Counted from the first letter of the stretch, positions 25,220 through 34,479 are shown. The stretch: 43,421 nt of DNA from Opitutales bacterium (GCA_028280845.1 JANQKZ010000023.1:1-43421), one strand, 5' to 3'. The notes: generated by a model from the sequence alone, not told the origin. Made by a program: numbers and translations.

Positions 25220-26767
25220 ATGAGCTCCTCAGAAACTAAGTCCAATGGTCCGCTCTCCAGGTTCCTCAATTTAATTGAACTCGCAGGTAACCGTTTGCCG
25301 GATCCCCTCGTCCTCTATTTCGGGCTTGCCTTGTTAATCCCTGTTTTGAGCTGGTTGATTTCCTTTATCGGTTGGAGCCGGGTACACCCGGTTACCGGAG
25401 AGACCGTGAATCTCATTAACCTGATGACGGCGGACCAGATTCAACGGATGTTCGTCGAGGCGGAGAAAAACTTCACCGGATTTCCACCTCTCGGCGCAGT
25501 GTTGGTCACGATGATTGGGATTGGGGTGGCGGAGCGTAGTGGGTTGATCGGGACAAGTTTAAAGCTCCTGGTGAAGTCTACGCCCCAATCCCTGATATCG
25601 GTCGTGGTGGTTTTTGCCGGGGTGATGAGTTCCATGGCGGCGGATGCCGGTTACGTGGTCCTCACTCCGCTGGGGGCTGTCATATTTGCCGGGATGGGCC
25701 GGCACCCCCTGGCCGGGTTATGCGCGGCGTTTGCCGGGACAGGCGGAGGGTTTTCGGCCAATCTGTTGCTGACTTCATTGGACCCCTTGCTTTCCGGGTT
25801 TACCCAGTCCGCGGCTCAACTCTATGAGGCTGACCGTATGGTGACCCCCGATGGAAATTACTATTTTATGATTGCTTCGGTTCTGGTGGTTACCACGGCC
25901 GGATGGTTTGTTACCGAGAAGGTGGTTGAGCCGCGTCTGGGACTTTGGAAACCGGAAGTGGGTGAGGAGGAAACGGAAGCGGAAAGAGAGAAGGATATTG
26001 AGTTGCAGGCGATTTCACCGGTGGAGCGCCAGGGTTTATGGGGGGCTCTTATCGCGGTCATCATTACCGGAGCCGTCCTTTTGTTGATGACCCTTCCCGC
26101 GGACGGAGTGCTCCGGGATAGTAAAGGAAGCCTGGCTCCGATGGTGCAGAGCCTGGTGATCATTATCATGCTGTTTTTCATATTCCCGGGGCTGGCTTAC
26201 GGGTGGATCGTAGGGACTTGCCGGACCTCAAAACAGCTTGCGGCCATGATGGGAGACACCATGGCGACCATGGGGGGATACATTGTCCTTGCCTTTGCCG
26301 CCGCCCAGTTCGTGGCCTATTTCCAATGGTCCAACATGGGCCTGTTAACGGCCCTGACCGGAGCAGAAATCCTGCAAAATTTAGGGATCGGGAATCTCCC
26401 GCTTATCCTGACCTTTGTTTTTCTCGCGGCCGGAATCAATCTTGTGATCGGTTCGGCATCGGCGAAGTGGGGGATCATGGCCCCGGTGTTTGTCCCCATG
26501 TTCATGGCGCTTGGGCTGTCCCCGGAAATGACCCAGGCCGCATACCGGGTAGGGGACTCCATCACGAATATGATTACCCCGTTGAATCCGTATTTTCCCA
26601 TTATTCTGAGTTTCGCCCTGCGCTATGACCGCAAACTGGGAATTGGTACCCTGATCAGTTCGATGGTTCCATACTCTATCGCATTTGCAATTGGGTGGAC
26701 TGTCCTTTTGGTTATCTGGTATCTGGTCGGCTTACCCCTGGGCCCGGGTGCGGGGATTACCTTGTGA
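25220..26767 (+). CDS. AbgT family transporter
   Basis: 515 residues with about 12 membrane helices. The AbgT/MtrF blocks are clear: IELAGNRLPDPLVLYFGLAL at the start, GFPPLGAVLVTMIGIGVAERSGLI, ADAGYVVLTPLGAVIFAGMGRHPLAGLCAAFAGTGGGFSANL, and late SASAKWGIMAPVFVPMF with GDSITNMITPLNPYFP. Members import p-aminobenzoyl-glutamate or export p-aminobenzoate and sulfonamides. The N-terminal half, with the signature AAFAGTGGGFSANLL, and the Trp-Gly-Ile-Met-Ala-Pro box are intact, so it should be functional. No peptidase gene (abgA/B) is adjacent. It stands alone, 190 bp before lysS. Confidence 0.93.
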   Translation: MSSSETKSNGPLSRFLNLIELAGNRLPDPLVLYFGLALLIPVLSWLISFIGWSRVHPVTGETVNLINLMTADQIQRMFVEAEKNFTGFPPLGAVLVTMIGIGVAERSGLIGTSLKLLVKSTPQSLISVVVVFAGVMSSMAADAGYVVLTPLGAVIFAGMGRHPLAGLCAAFAGTGGGFSANLLLTSLDPLLSGFTQSAAQLYEADRMVTPDGNYYFMIASVLVVTTAGWFVTEKVVEPRLGLWKPEVGEEETEAEREKDIELQAISPVERQGLWGALIAVIITGAVLLLMTLPADGVLRDSKGSLAPMVQSLVIIIMLFFIFPGLAYGWIVGTCRTSKQLAAMMGDTMATMGGYIVLAFAAAQFVAYFQWSNMGLLTALTGAEILQNLGIGNLPLILTFVFLAAGINLVIGSASAKWGIMAPVFVPMFMALGLSPEMTQAAYRVGDSITNMITPLNPYFPIILSFALRYDRKLGIGTLISSMVPYSIAFAIGWTVLLVIWYLVGLPLGPGAGITL

Positions 26768-26785
26768 GGTGCCCGGCTTCGGTGC

Positions 26786-26832
26786 TTCGCCTCCTGTGCT
26801 ATGCTGTGAAGCTGCGAGGTGAGGCGAATTTT
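26786..26832 (+). terminator. Possible terminator hairpin after the AbgT gene
   Basis: TTCGCCTC (26786-26793) pairs with GAGGCGAA (26821-26828) around a 27-base loop and is followed by TTTT. The loop is long and the T run short, so this is only a candidate. Confidence 0.3.
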
Positions 26833-26958
26833 GCAGGTGCGCCGCGCGCGTCTCCCCAAGCCTGAATGATGGAGGGAACCCGCGCCCCACCATTTCCATA
26901 CCATTTCATATCTGATATTGAATTTGAGCCGGCTTTCCCTCAGGTTTGCTCGTTTCCC

Positions 26959-28521
26959 ATGAGTCAGAAGCAGAGTAAATCTTCACCCGATAACACAAGC
27001 GACCTGTTTGCCGTCCGGCTAGGCAAGTTGGAAGGTCTTCAGGCCGAAGGGCGCGACCCCTTTCGCGCAAACTTTGAGCAGACCCATACCTCAAAGGAGG
27101 CCATGGCCTTATATAAAGAGCCCCCTGCCGAATTAGATGAAACGGAAGCCAAGGGATTTCCCCAGGAAGTGGTTTCGGTCGCGGGGCGCATCGTGGTCTT
27201 CCGGGTCATGGGAAAGGCAAGCTTCGTGAAGATTCTGGACCGGGATGGAGTCATCCAGCTTTACGTGACACGCGATGAGCTTCCGGAGGGTGAATATAAC
27301 ACCTATTTCAAGAAGCTTGACCTGGGGGATTTTATTGGTGTTACCGGGACCCTCTTTAAGACCAAGACCGGAGAAATCACGGTTCGGGCTACCTCCTATA
27401 CGCTGGTGACCAAAGCCCTGCGACCCCTGCCCGAGAAGTGGCATGGAATTGCTGATAGCGATCAGATCTATCGCCAGCGGTACCTGGACCTGATTTCCAA
27501 CGAGGAGAGCCGGCGTCGACTGAATCAACGTAGCGCGATTATCAAAGAGATCCGGCAATTCTTGTGGGAACGCGATTTCATGGAAGTCGAGACCCCGATG
27601 ATGCAAAGCGTGGCCGGCGGCGCGGCGGCGCGGCCATTTGTGACCCACTTTAATGCCCTCGATTGTGACTTTTACCTCCGTATTGCACTTGAACTGTATT
27701 TGAAGCGTATGTTGGTGGGGGGGGCAGACCGGGTATTCGAGATGGGGCGGGTTTTTCGAAACGAGGGGTTGTCCCGTCGCCATAATCCGGAGTTTACCAT
27801 GCTCGAGATCTATCAAGCATACAGCGACTACCGGGGTATGATGGAACTCGTCCAGAGCATGGTGGAGCGACTGTGCGAACGGGTTTTGGGGACGACCCGG
27901 GTGCCGGTATACGGAAAAGAGGATGCGTTCATTGAGCTCGGTGGAAAGTGGAAAGAAGCAAGGTATAAAGATTTGATAGTGGAAGCGGTGGGAGATCCAG
28001 ATTGGTTTTCCCGTGGGCAGCAGGAGAAGTTAGCCAGGACCGCTGAGCTGGGCATTGAGGTAAATCCGGAACTGGAAGACTTTGAGGTCACTAACAACGT
28101 TTTTGAGAAGTTGGTCGAACCCAATCTCATCCAGCCCACCTTTGTCACCCATGTGCCGCGGCAGTTGGTACCCCTGGCAAAGATCAGCGCGGATGATCCA
28201 GATACCGTCGAGGTCTTTGAGCTATGTATCAACGGGCAGGAAATCGCCCCCGCCTACAGCGAACAGAATGATCCCGTGATCCAGAGAAGGATTCTGCAAG
28301 AGCAGGTCGGCGAAGAGGTACAAAATCTGGATACAGACTTTATCACATCGCTCGAACATGGGATGCCTCCAGCCGGGGGGATGGGTATCGGAATCGATCG
28401 CCTGATCATCCTGTTGACCAGTGCCTCCAATATCCGGGACACGATTCTGTTTCCGACCTTACGACCGGAAAGTCAGAACTCAGACATCGGAGATCAGGAT
28501 GAAGGGGAACAAAACCCCTAG
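26959..28521 (+). CDS. lysS: Lysyl-tRNA synthetase, class II
   Basis: 520 residues. It charges tRNA-Lys in the cytoplasm. N-terminal OB-fold (VSVAGRIVVFRVMGKASFVKILDRDG), then the class II catalytic domain: motif 1 in IIKEIRQFLWERDFMEVETPMM, motif 2 in RVFRNEGLSRRHNPEFTMLEIYQAY, motif 3 in GMGIGIDRLIILLT. NGQEIAPAYSEQNDP is the lysine-specific block. The ATG at 26959 (MSQKQSK) fits the family N-terminus; a longer in-frame start at 26866 would add 31 residues without conservation. The family is typically about 500 residues. Its end lies 55 bp before the lolC start. Confidence 0.96.
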   Translation: MSQKQSKSSPDNTSDLFAVRLGKLEGLQAEGRDPFRANFEQTHTSKEAMALYKEPPAELDETEAKGFPQEVVSVAGRIVVFRVMGKASFVKILDRDGVIQLYVTRDELPEGEYNTYFKKLDLGDFIGVTGTLFKTKTGEITVRATSYTLVTKALRPLPEKWHGIADSDQIYRQRYLDLISNEESRRRLNQRSAIIKEIRQFLWERDFMEVETPMMQSVAGGAAARPFVTHFNALDCDFYLRIALELYLKRMLVGGADRVFEMGRVFRNEGLSRRHNPEFTMLEIYQAYSDYRGMMELVQSMVERLCERVLGTTRVPVYGKEDAFIELGGKWKEARYKDLIVEAVGDPDWFSRGQQEKLARTAELGIEVNPELEDFEVTNNVFEKLVEPNLIQPTFVTHVPRQLVPLAKISADDPDTVEVFELCINGQEIAPAYSEQNDPVIQRRILQEQVGEEVQNLDTDFITSLEHGMPPAGGMGIGIDRLIILLTSASNIRDTILFPTLRPESQNSDIGDQDEGEQNP

Positions 28522-28576
28522 GAGTTATTCCATATTGAATGGGCATGTTCTGCCTGCTGACATCATCATTTTCCTC

Positions 28577-29809
28577 ATGCCCTGGTATTTGTATCATGCC
28601 CTGAAACAGTTATTTCCTTCGGGGCGCTTTTTTTCCTTCTTCTCCTGTGTGTCGATTATCGGGGTGACGCTAGGGGTCATGGTGCTCCTGATTGTCCAAT
28701 CCGTCATGAATGGGTTTGGTCATGAGATTCGAAAAAAGGTAGCTGATTTTAACGGGGACGTTCGGATCATGAACGGGGGAATCATGTACAACTGGAAGGA
28801 GGTTCGGGACGACCTGGAGAGCAATCCTGCGGTTAAGGCAATGGCTCCCTATGCTGGAGGCGTTTTGATGCTGCAGCACCGCCGTATCCCGGCGTTTCCA
28901 ATTGTCAAAGGGGTGGATATCCTGACGGAGGGAGATGTCGTTCCGATGCGGGATTATCTTCAAAGTGGCAAGCTGGAGGACCTGGATGACGATGGTATCT
29001 TTTTGTCCATCGGTCTGGCTCAATCCATCGGGGCTTATGAGGGGTCCCGGGTAGAGGTCTACACACCCCTGATGTTAGAGCGGATGCAGCGGGATGAAAT
29101 CCTGTTACCGCGGGAGTTGACTGTTCGGGGGATCTACAAAACAGGCTACGGGACCTATGATACCAATACCATCGTGGTAACGCTCCGGTTGATGCAGGAG
29201 TTGTGGTCCCTGGGTAACGGGGTACATGGAATCTCGGTGAAGCTGGATGAGGGGGTGGATGTGGATACCTTCACTGCCAATTTAAACAAGGAGCTGGTCG
29301 ACAGTCCTGCCCGGGCGGTCAGTTGGATCGAAACGAACCGGGACCTCCTGTTCATTCTGCAGCTCGAAAAAACGGTGATGTTTTTTATCATTATTTTCAT
29401 CATTATTGTCGCTAGTTTCTCCATCGCCATTGCCCTGACCATGTCGGTTGTGAGGAAAACGCGGGAAATCGGGCTATTGGTGGCGATGGGAGCGAGGCCG
29501 TCCAAGGTTGCTGTTGGGTTTATGACCCAGGGGGTCGTGATCGGATTAGTCGGGGCCATCCTCGGAGTGGGGGGAGCCCTGGTTGCGCTGCACTTTCGCA
29601 ATGATGTGGTGCGGGCCCTCGCGAAAATCACGGAAAGTGAAGCGGCTTTTCTCCGCTTTTACCAATTTGCGGATATTCCCGTGTATTATCTCATTTCCGA
29701 TTTTGTGCTGGTGGTTGTATTTACCATCATTCTTACCACTTTGGCTGGTCTGATTCCCGCTCTGAAAGCTGGCCGACTGAAACCTGCGGATGCCTTAAGG
29801 AGCGAATAA
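28577..29809 (+). CDS. lolC: Lipoprotein-releasing ABC transporter permease LolC/E
   Basis: 410 residues. Four membrane helices: one near residue 28 (SIIGVTLGVMVLLIVQSVMN), then, after a 240-residue periplasmic domain, three more (MFFIIIFIIIVASFSIAIAL, GVVIGLVGAILGVGGALVAL, DFVLVVVFTIILTTLAGLIP), with the FtsX-type C-terminal domain ending AGRLKPADALRSE. It extracts lipoproteins from the inner membrane for delivery to LolA. The start MPWYLYHALKQLFPSGRFFS matches the family beginning; an ATG at 28499 inside lysS would add 26 non-conserved residues. C and E types cannot be told apart, and only one permease gene is present, so it may work as a homodimer. Confidence 0.93.
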   Translation: MPWYLYHALKQLFPSGRFFSFFSCVSIIGVTLGVMVLLIVQSVMNGFGHEIRKKVADFNGDVRIMNGGIMYNWKEVRDDLESNPAVKAMAPYAGGVLMLQHRRIPAFPIVKGVDILTEGDVVPMRDYLQSGKLEDLDDDGIFLSIGLAQSIGAYEGSRVEVYTPLMLERMQRDEILLPRELTVRGIYKTGYGTYDTNTIVVTLRLMQELWSLGNGVHGISVKLDEGVDVDTFTANLNKELVDSPARAVSWIETNRDLLFILQLEKTVMFFIIIFIIIVASFSIAIALTMSVVRKTREIGLLVAMGARPSKVAVGFMTQGVVIGLVGAILGVGGALVALHFRNDVVRALAKITESEAAFLRFYQFADIPVYYLISDFVLVVVFTIILTTLAGLIPALKAGRLKPADALRSE

Positions 29810-29810
29810 C

Positions 29811-30506
29811 ATGGCTGATTCCACATCCATATTAAGGGCCGAGCATCTGTCCAAAGTGTTTACTTCGGCGGCCGGGACCATAGAGGTCTTAAAAGATATC
29901 AACCTGGAGGTCAGCCAGGGTGAGAGCCTGAGTATTCGTGGAGAAAGCGGGAGCGGAAAATCCACCCTGCTCAATGTGGTTTCCGGCTTGGAGACGATGG
30001 ATGCCGGGACCTTAGCCTGGAAGAGGAAATCCGTAGCCAAAGGGAAAGTCGGAGGTCGCCCGATTGAGCCCATCCGTGCCGGGTTTATTGGTTTTGTCTT
30101 TCAATCCTATTATCTGATCCCCGAGTTAAATGCCTTCGAGAACATTTTGATGGCGGCCCGGTTGAAGGGAAAGGTCACGTCTCAAATTGAGGGCAGAGCG
30201 AGGGAGCTCCTTGATCGAGTGGGCTTGGCCGGCAGGGAGAAGCAGGGGACGACACAAATGTCGGGAGGGGAACGCCAACGGATTGCCTTAGCCCGTGCGC
30301 TTGTCAACAGCCCTGAACTGGTTCTTGCCGATGAGCCTACCGGCAACCTTGATGAAAACACCGGAGAAGTTGTCATGGGCCTGCTGCTGGATCTCTGCAA
30401 GCAAGAGCATACCAGCCTGGTGCTGGTGACCCACAACCCGGAATTTGCCTCGCAGACCGAGTCGGAGTATTTTTTGCATTCCGGGGTATTGGAGAAGCGA
30501 AGGTAA
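29811..30506 (+). CDS. lolD: Lipoprotein-releasing ABC transporter ATPase LolD
   Basis: 231 residues. Walker A GESGSGKST (about residues 44-52), Q-loop in FVFQSYYLIPELNAFENI (its continuation ...LMAARL is LolD/MacB-like), signature MSGGERQRIALARAL, Walker B LVLADEPTGNLD, and H-switch VLVTHN. The MacB/LolD class is recognised from this signature and its position directly after the permease (1 bp after the stop). It powers the release of outer-membrane lipoproteins. Confidence 0.95.
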   Translation: MADSTSILRAEHLSKVFTSAAGTIEVLKDINLEVSQGESLSIRGESGSGKSTLLNVVSGLETMDAGTLAWKRKSVAKGKVGGRPIEPIRAGFIGFVFQSYYLIPELNAFENILMAARLKGKVTSQIEGRARELLDRVGLAGREKQGTTQMSGGERQRIALARALVNSPELVLADEPTGNLDENTGEVVMGLLLDLCKQEHTSLVLVTHNPEFASQTESEYFLHSGVLEKRR

Positions 30507-30595
30507 TCGTAAATATAGTCTCGCTAAGGCGCAAAGAGACGAAGATTTATACATAAGCCTCAGAGTACGCTGATTGACGCAGATAGACAAAGGTC

Positions 30596-31771
30596 GTGCC
30601 TAAACCTGACATTCAGTTTAATGCCTATAATGGTGAGCCACCTGATTTGCTCATCCTTGCTGGAGAGCACTCCGGAGATGAGCATGCCGCCCGCCTCATG
30701 AATGATTTTCTTGCGCTGCGCCCGGAGGCGACGGTGGTCGCCGTGGGAGGCGAGGAATTAAAGGAAGCGGGTGCGCATCTGCTATTTGATCTCGTGGAGC
30801 ATTCCGTGATCGGCTTTTTTGAGGTGGTCAAGCATTACCGTTTTTTCAAGGCCCTCTTTGACAGCCTGATCGGCTGGATTGATGCCCACCGGCCTCAAGC
30901 CATTCTGTTTGTCGATTATCCCGGCTTCAACTTGCGCCTGGCTCATGAACTCCACAAACGGGGAATCAGCCACAAAGGAGGCGGGCCTATTGGCTTGTAT
31001 TATTACATTGCTCCACAGGTATGGGCGTGGAAAGCGAAACGGCGATTCAAGATGGCCGAGATCCTCGACGGGCTCGCTGTCATTCTCCCCTTCGAGGTTG
31101 AAACCTTTGCGGATACCACGCTGCCGACCCGGTTCGTCGGGCACCCGTTTACTGCGGATGGTTTTGTGTTGCCCTTAAGTTATGAACCATCGGCTCCGGT
31201 CTTGCTGCTTCCCGGAAGCCGGGTTCAACAAGTAAGTAAAGTGTTTCCGCTCCAGCTTGCCGCCTTTCGTGAATTGTTGAAAGAGCGGCCGGAGACCCAT
31301 GCCTGCGTGATTTATCCAAGTGAAAAAATCCTCAGGGTGCTGAAAGACATTCTGGCTTCCTTCCCGGAGGCTCAACATCAGACGCAGTTTAAGCTTAATT
31401 CCGAGCATGTAACCGGAAGCGCTGTGTTGATGAGCAGCGGGACGATGTCGCTGGCCGTGGCCCTAAGCGGTATGCCCGGGGTGATCGTTCAACGGGTAAA
31501 GCGACTCACCTACTTAATCGGGCGCATGCTGGTCAAAATTGATTATATTGGCCTGGCCAACATCATTCTCAATCGCCCCCTGATTCCAGAATATATCCAG
31601 AAAGTGGATACGATGCTGCTCTGTCAGGAAATGAAAGCCTGTCTTGATGATGGCGAACGACGGTCCAATGCTCAAGCGGGAGCTGAGGAACTGAGGGCGC
31701 TTTTGACCGTTGAGGGGACGCATCCAGGTGGGGCGTGGTTGGCGGAGGCATTGGAAGACGGTGAGCAGTGA
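30596..31771 (+). CDS. lpxB: Lipid-A-disaccharide synthase
   Basis: 391 residues, normal length. GT19 glycosyltransferase that joins UDP-diacylglucosamine and lipid X at the inner membrane during lipid A synthesis. Motifs: LLILAGEHSGDEHAARLM, FDLVEHSVIGFFEVVKHY, ILFVDYPGFNLRLAHELH, YYIAPQVWAWKAKRRFKM, LPFEVETF, FVGHPF, LLLPGSRVQQV, SSGTMSLAVALSGMPGVI. The start is a GTG at 30596 with AAAGG close upstream. It presumably belongs to the same envelope block as lolCD. Its presence shows the organism makes LPS-type lipid A. Confidence 0.97.
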   Translation: MPKPDIQFNAYNGEPPDLLILAGEHSGDEHAARLMNDFLALRPEATVVAVGGEELKEAGAHLLFDLVEHSVIGFFEVVKHYRFFKALFDSLIGWIDAHRPQAILFVDYPGFNLRLAHELHKRGISHKGGGPIGLYYYIAPQVWAWKAKRRFKMAEILDGLAVILPFEVETFADTTLPTRFVGHPFTADGFVLPLSYEPSAPVLLLPGSRVQQVSKVFPLQLAAFRELLKERPETHACVIYPSEKILRVLKDILASFPEAQHQTQFKLNSEHVTGSAVLMSSGTMSLAVALSGMPGVIVQRVKRLTYLIGRMLVKIDYIGLANIILNRPLIPEYIQKVDTMLLCQEMKACLDDGERRSNAQAGAEELRALLTVEGTHPGGAWLAEALEDGEQ

Positions 31772-31904
31772 GCGGGTGTCTGGGCCGGCTCTCCGCCTAT
31801 GACTCCAAATCTCTTCCTTTGGGTGCCGGTAGGGCGGTTTTGTCGCCTGCAGGATAAGCTTTTGCAGTATGGAAAACGGATCTCCGACCTCTCGCCGCGA
31901 ATTC

Positions 31905-32288
31905 CTAGGGGTCGAGGTTTCCGTAGACGGTTAACCAATGGAAGATGACGCCGATGCCCCATCCGAGGAGTGGCCAGTAGGCCCAATTGATTCCGCCGCC
32001 ATCAAAAAAGTCGAAGATGAAGAGGGCCGGGCAGACGACCGCGTAAGAGGCGATATTCCATTTGAAGCCCGAAACCGCTTCGGCCCGTTCCTTCTGCATC
32101 TCCAGTTCTCCAGCCTGTTCCTCCTCATGCCGTTGGATGGCTTGCTTGAGGATGGCGGCATCGATACCCATCTCTGCGGCCGTCTTTTCAATATCTTCCC
32201 GGGAAAGGGTCTGATCGATCCCCTGTTTAATCTGTAGGGCCTTCTTGAATATGGCCTGAGCTTCTTCAGGCGTGTACGTATCCGACAT
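31905..32288 (-). CDS. 2TM-domain small membrane protein
   Basis: 127 residues. A charged helical N-terminal half (EEAQAIFKKALQIKQGIDQT, then a coiled-coil-like segment with EDIEKTAAEMGIDAAILKQA), then two membrane helices (ASYAVVCPALFIFDFFDG and WAYWPLLGWGIGVIFHWLTV), with W.P..GW.IG...H as in the 2TM domain family found at the ends of larger signalling proteins. Function is unknown. It follows hemA by 48 bp on the minus strand and may be the last gene of the haem block. Confidence 0.75.
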   Translation of the reverse strand: MSDTYTPEEAQAIFKKALQIKQGIDQTLSREDIEKTAAEMGIDAAILKQAIQRHEEEQAGELEMQKERAEAVSGFKWNIASYAVVCPALFIFDFFDGGGINWAYWPLLGWGIGVIFHWLTVYGNLDP

Positions 32289-32336
32289 GAGTCTACCCTA
32301 GAACGGAAACGGAAAAGTGGAAAAGAGAAAGTGGAG

Positions 32337-33389
32337 TTACCGGCGGGTGATGGTGAGCCAGACGGCCCAGGCTCGACGGGAAAAAGTCTGTTTGAGCTGG
32401 TCCATATCCCCGAGTCGGGTTTGCAGGTTCTGGTTCGCGATCTTAGAGAGATCATCCAGGTTGTAAATGAAGACGTTTTCCAGCTCGGCTACAGCGGGAT
32501 CAATATCTCGAGGTAAGGCCAGATCGATGAGAAACAGCGGGTCTCCCCGGCGTTCGTCCTGGGCGTGCTTCACCTGTTCGTGCGTGAGGAGCAGGTCGTT
32601 CGAGGCAGTGGATGAAATAATGATATCAAAATCACTTAAATTGGATTCGAGGTTGTCCAGGTCGAGGCTAGCGCCCCCCAGGGTGTGAGCGAGGTGGTGG
32701 GCATTTTCAAATGTCCGGCTGGTGACCGTGATGTGCTTCACCCCTCGGCTTTTTAGTGCCTGGGCCGTTTTTTCCCCGACTTCACCGGACCCGATCAGGA
32801 GGATTTTACTCTTTTTGAGTTTACCAAAGATCCGGGCTGCGAGGTCAACGACGACGTTCCCGATACTGACTTGTCCCTTGGAAATGGCGGTATGGGTGCG
32901 AGCCCACTTGGCTTCCTTGAAACTTTTCTGGAAGACGTGGTTCAGGGTTTTGCCCACCGTGCCCTGTTTCTGGGCGCTGTTGTAGGACTCCTTGACCTGC
33001 CCAAATATTTCCGTTTCCCCCACCATCTGAGAGTCCATTCCAGTGGTGAGGTAAAAGAGATGTTCCAGCATCTCATGGTTGGCCTTCCAATAGGTGTGGG
33101 CCTCCAGGTGTTCCCGAGGCATCCCATGAACGGAGCAGATTGAGTCTTGCAGGGCCGTTTTCAGGTTACCGTTGTGGCTGACTCCGTAGATCTCCACGCG
33201 GTTGCAGGTATTTAATACGAGAAATTCATCCAGACCCGGGGTTTCTTTTAAACGCTTGCACAGTTTCTCCATCTTTCCATTTTCCAGTGCAATCCGTTCC
33301 CGTAGCTCCAGGGGGGCGGTGCGATGGGAGCTGCCGAAGACAAATAGTGTTCGGGAATCCTTGAGGAATGGAGGCGCCTGGCTACTCAT
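32337..33389 (-). CDS. hemA: Glutamyl-tRNA reductase, C-terminally short
   Basis: 350 residues. It reduces glutamyl-tRNA(Glu) to glutamate-1-semialdehyde, the first committed step of haem synthesis by the C5 route. Catalytic cysteine in LNTCNRVEIYG; GSSHRTAPLELRERIAL at the start; the NADPH domain with LLIGSGEVGEKTAQALKSRG. The substrate-binding QMVGETEIFGQVKESYNSAQ block is intact. The usual protein has 415-455 residues; this one ends just inside the spinal helix (DDLSKIANQNLQTR...) and lacks the dimerisation domain. No continuation is visible in other frames downstream, so the shortening is not one frameshift. Chlamydial HemA is, from memory, similarly short. It overlaps hemX by 8 bp (ATGAGTAG). 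Confidence 0.93.
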   Translation of the reverse strand: MSSQAPPFLKDSRTLFVFGSSHRTAPLELRERIALENGKMEKLCKRLKETPGLDEFLVLNTCNRVEIYGVSHNGNLKTALQDSICSVHGMPREHLEAHTYWKANHEMLEHLFYLTTGMDSQMVGETEIFGQVKESYNSAQKQGTVGKTLNHVFQKSFKEAKWARTHTAISKGQVSIGNVVVDLAARIFGKLKKSKILLIGSGEVGEKTAQALKSRGVKHITVTSRTFENAHHLAHTLGGASLDLDNLESNLSDFDIIISSTASNDLLLTHEQVKHAQDERRGDPLFLIDLALPRDIDPAVAELENVFIYNLDDLSKIANQNLQTRLGDMDQLKQTFSRRAWAVWLTITRR

Positions 33390-34251
33390 CGTGCGTCTCC
33401 AGGCTGTGTGATGTTAAGGGTGTTTCCGGCGGCAGTGGGCGGCGACTGGCGTTCACCGGCCAAAGGGAAATCAAGGCAAGGCCAAAGAGCAGGAGGCAGG
33501 CCCAGGCAAACTTCCGGGCAACCAACCGCTTCTGGAAACGAAAGCAGAAGGCGAGGAGATACCCGGCCCAGATCAGGAGCGTGACACTAAGCTTGAAAAT
33601 AGAAACGGAGTCCAAGTTGGGAATCCAGTAGAACGAACCCACGACCAGGGCGACCGATAAGACCAATAAACCTGCGCTGAGCAGGTGAAGGCCGACCGCG
33701 TCAAGTTCGCGTATGGAGGGAAGCCATCTGAATAAGCCCTGGGATCGTTTTTGCTTCAGCCCATATTGTTGCAATAGGTACATCAAGGCGATGAGGGCCA
33801 ATACGCCGAAAATGCCATAGCTCAGGATGGCGAGGGAGGCGTGGAGTTCGATCCACGGGTTGCCTCCAAAGCGGGGCCCCGTATAAGGTTGATCCCAACC
33901 AGGCATGACGAGAGAAAGGGTATTGAGCCCGAAAACCAGCAGGGTCGTAAAAAAGCCGAGCAGGCTGAGGCGGTAAAAGGGAACGAGGAGCAAGTAAAGC
34001 CCTACTGAGGTCCAGGTGATAAACTGGAAAATTTCAAACGGATTTCCGATTGGACAGGCCTTGATTTCGTAACCGCGTTCGAACAAGGCGACCGTTTGCA
34101 CGGCCCATCCAAGAGAGATAACGATGAAGATGACGGACCGCAGGTAGCGATGCCCCCGAAGCATGGAAACCGCAGCATACAGTGCGGCTGCTCCGTAAAT
34201 CAAGGTAGCTAATCCCGCCATATGGCGAGCCTCTGTGAAACTGAATTCCAT
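33382..34251 (-). CDS. hemX: Cytochrome c assembly family protein, HemX-like
   Basis: 289 residues with eight predicted membrane helices. The conserved region is GNPWIELHASLAILSYGIFGVLALIALMYLLQ, with the histidine-bearing LHASLA..SY helix of the CcsA/CcmC/HemX family, followed by LDAVGLHLLSAGLLVLSVALVVG. The tryptophan-rich haem-handling WWD loop of true CcsA is absent, which fits the HemX/YpjD side of the family; HemX in Bacillus lowers the amount of HemA. The gene directly precedes and overlaps hemA, so such a role is plausible here, but this is an inference from context. Confidence 0.82.
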   Translation of the reverse strand: MEFSFTEARHMAGLATLIYGAAALYAAVSMLRGHRYLRSVIFIVISLGWAVQTVALFERGYEIKACPIGNPFEIFQFITWTSVGLYLLLVPFYRLSLLGFFTTLLVFGLNTLSLVMPGWDQPYTGPRFGGNPWIELHASLAILSYGIFGVLALIALMYLLQQYGLKQKRSQGLFRWLPSIRELDAVGLHLLSAGLLVLSVALVVGSFYWIPNLDSVSIFKLSVTLLIWAGYLLAFCFRFQKRLVARKFAWACLLLFGLALISLWPVNASRRPLPPETPLTSHSLETHDE

Positions 34252-34309
34252 GAAACCCTGTAGATTGCCTAGATATCCTCAAAAGGTCAATGGGTTCCGG
34301 GAGTGTCAA

Positions 34310-34327
34310 TACACAGTGTATATACAC
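34310..34327. promoter_or_regulatory. Overlapping palindromes upstream of hemX-hemA
   Basis: Within the 228-bp gap between hemH and hemX are TACACAGTGTA (34310-34320, 5-bp arms) and the perfect 12-base palindrome GTGTATATACAC (34316-34327). On the minus strand a TTGACA follows at 34309-34304, in promoter orientation towards hemX, though no good -10 lies at 17 bp. This is a candidate operator for the hemX-hemA transcript. Sequence pattern only. Confidence 0.35.
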
Positions 34328-34479
34328 CGGGGGAGGGGCTAACGGCGGATTGCCGGGGGATGGGTGTAGAGTAGACCAGGCTAGGGGGATGGCAGAGAGG
34401 CATATCCGAGATCAAGAACAGGGATGGGGTGAAAGGTCAGAATCTCCTCGTTTCGTCTACGATGTGAGAGCTGGACTGA

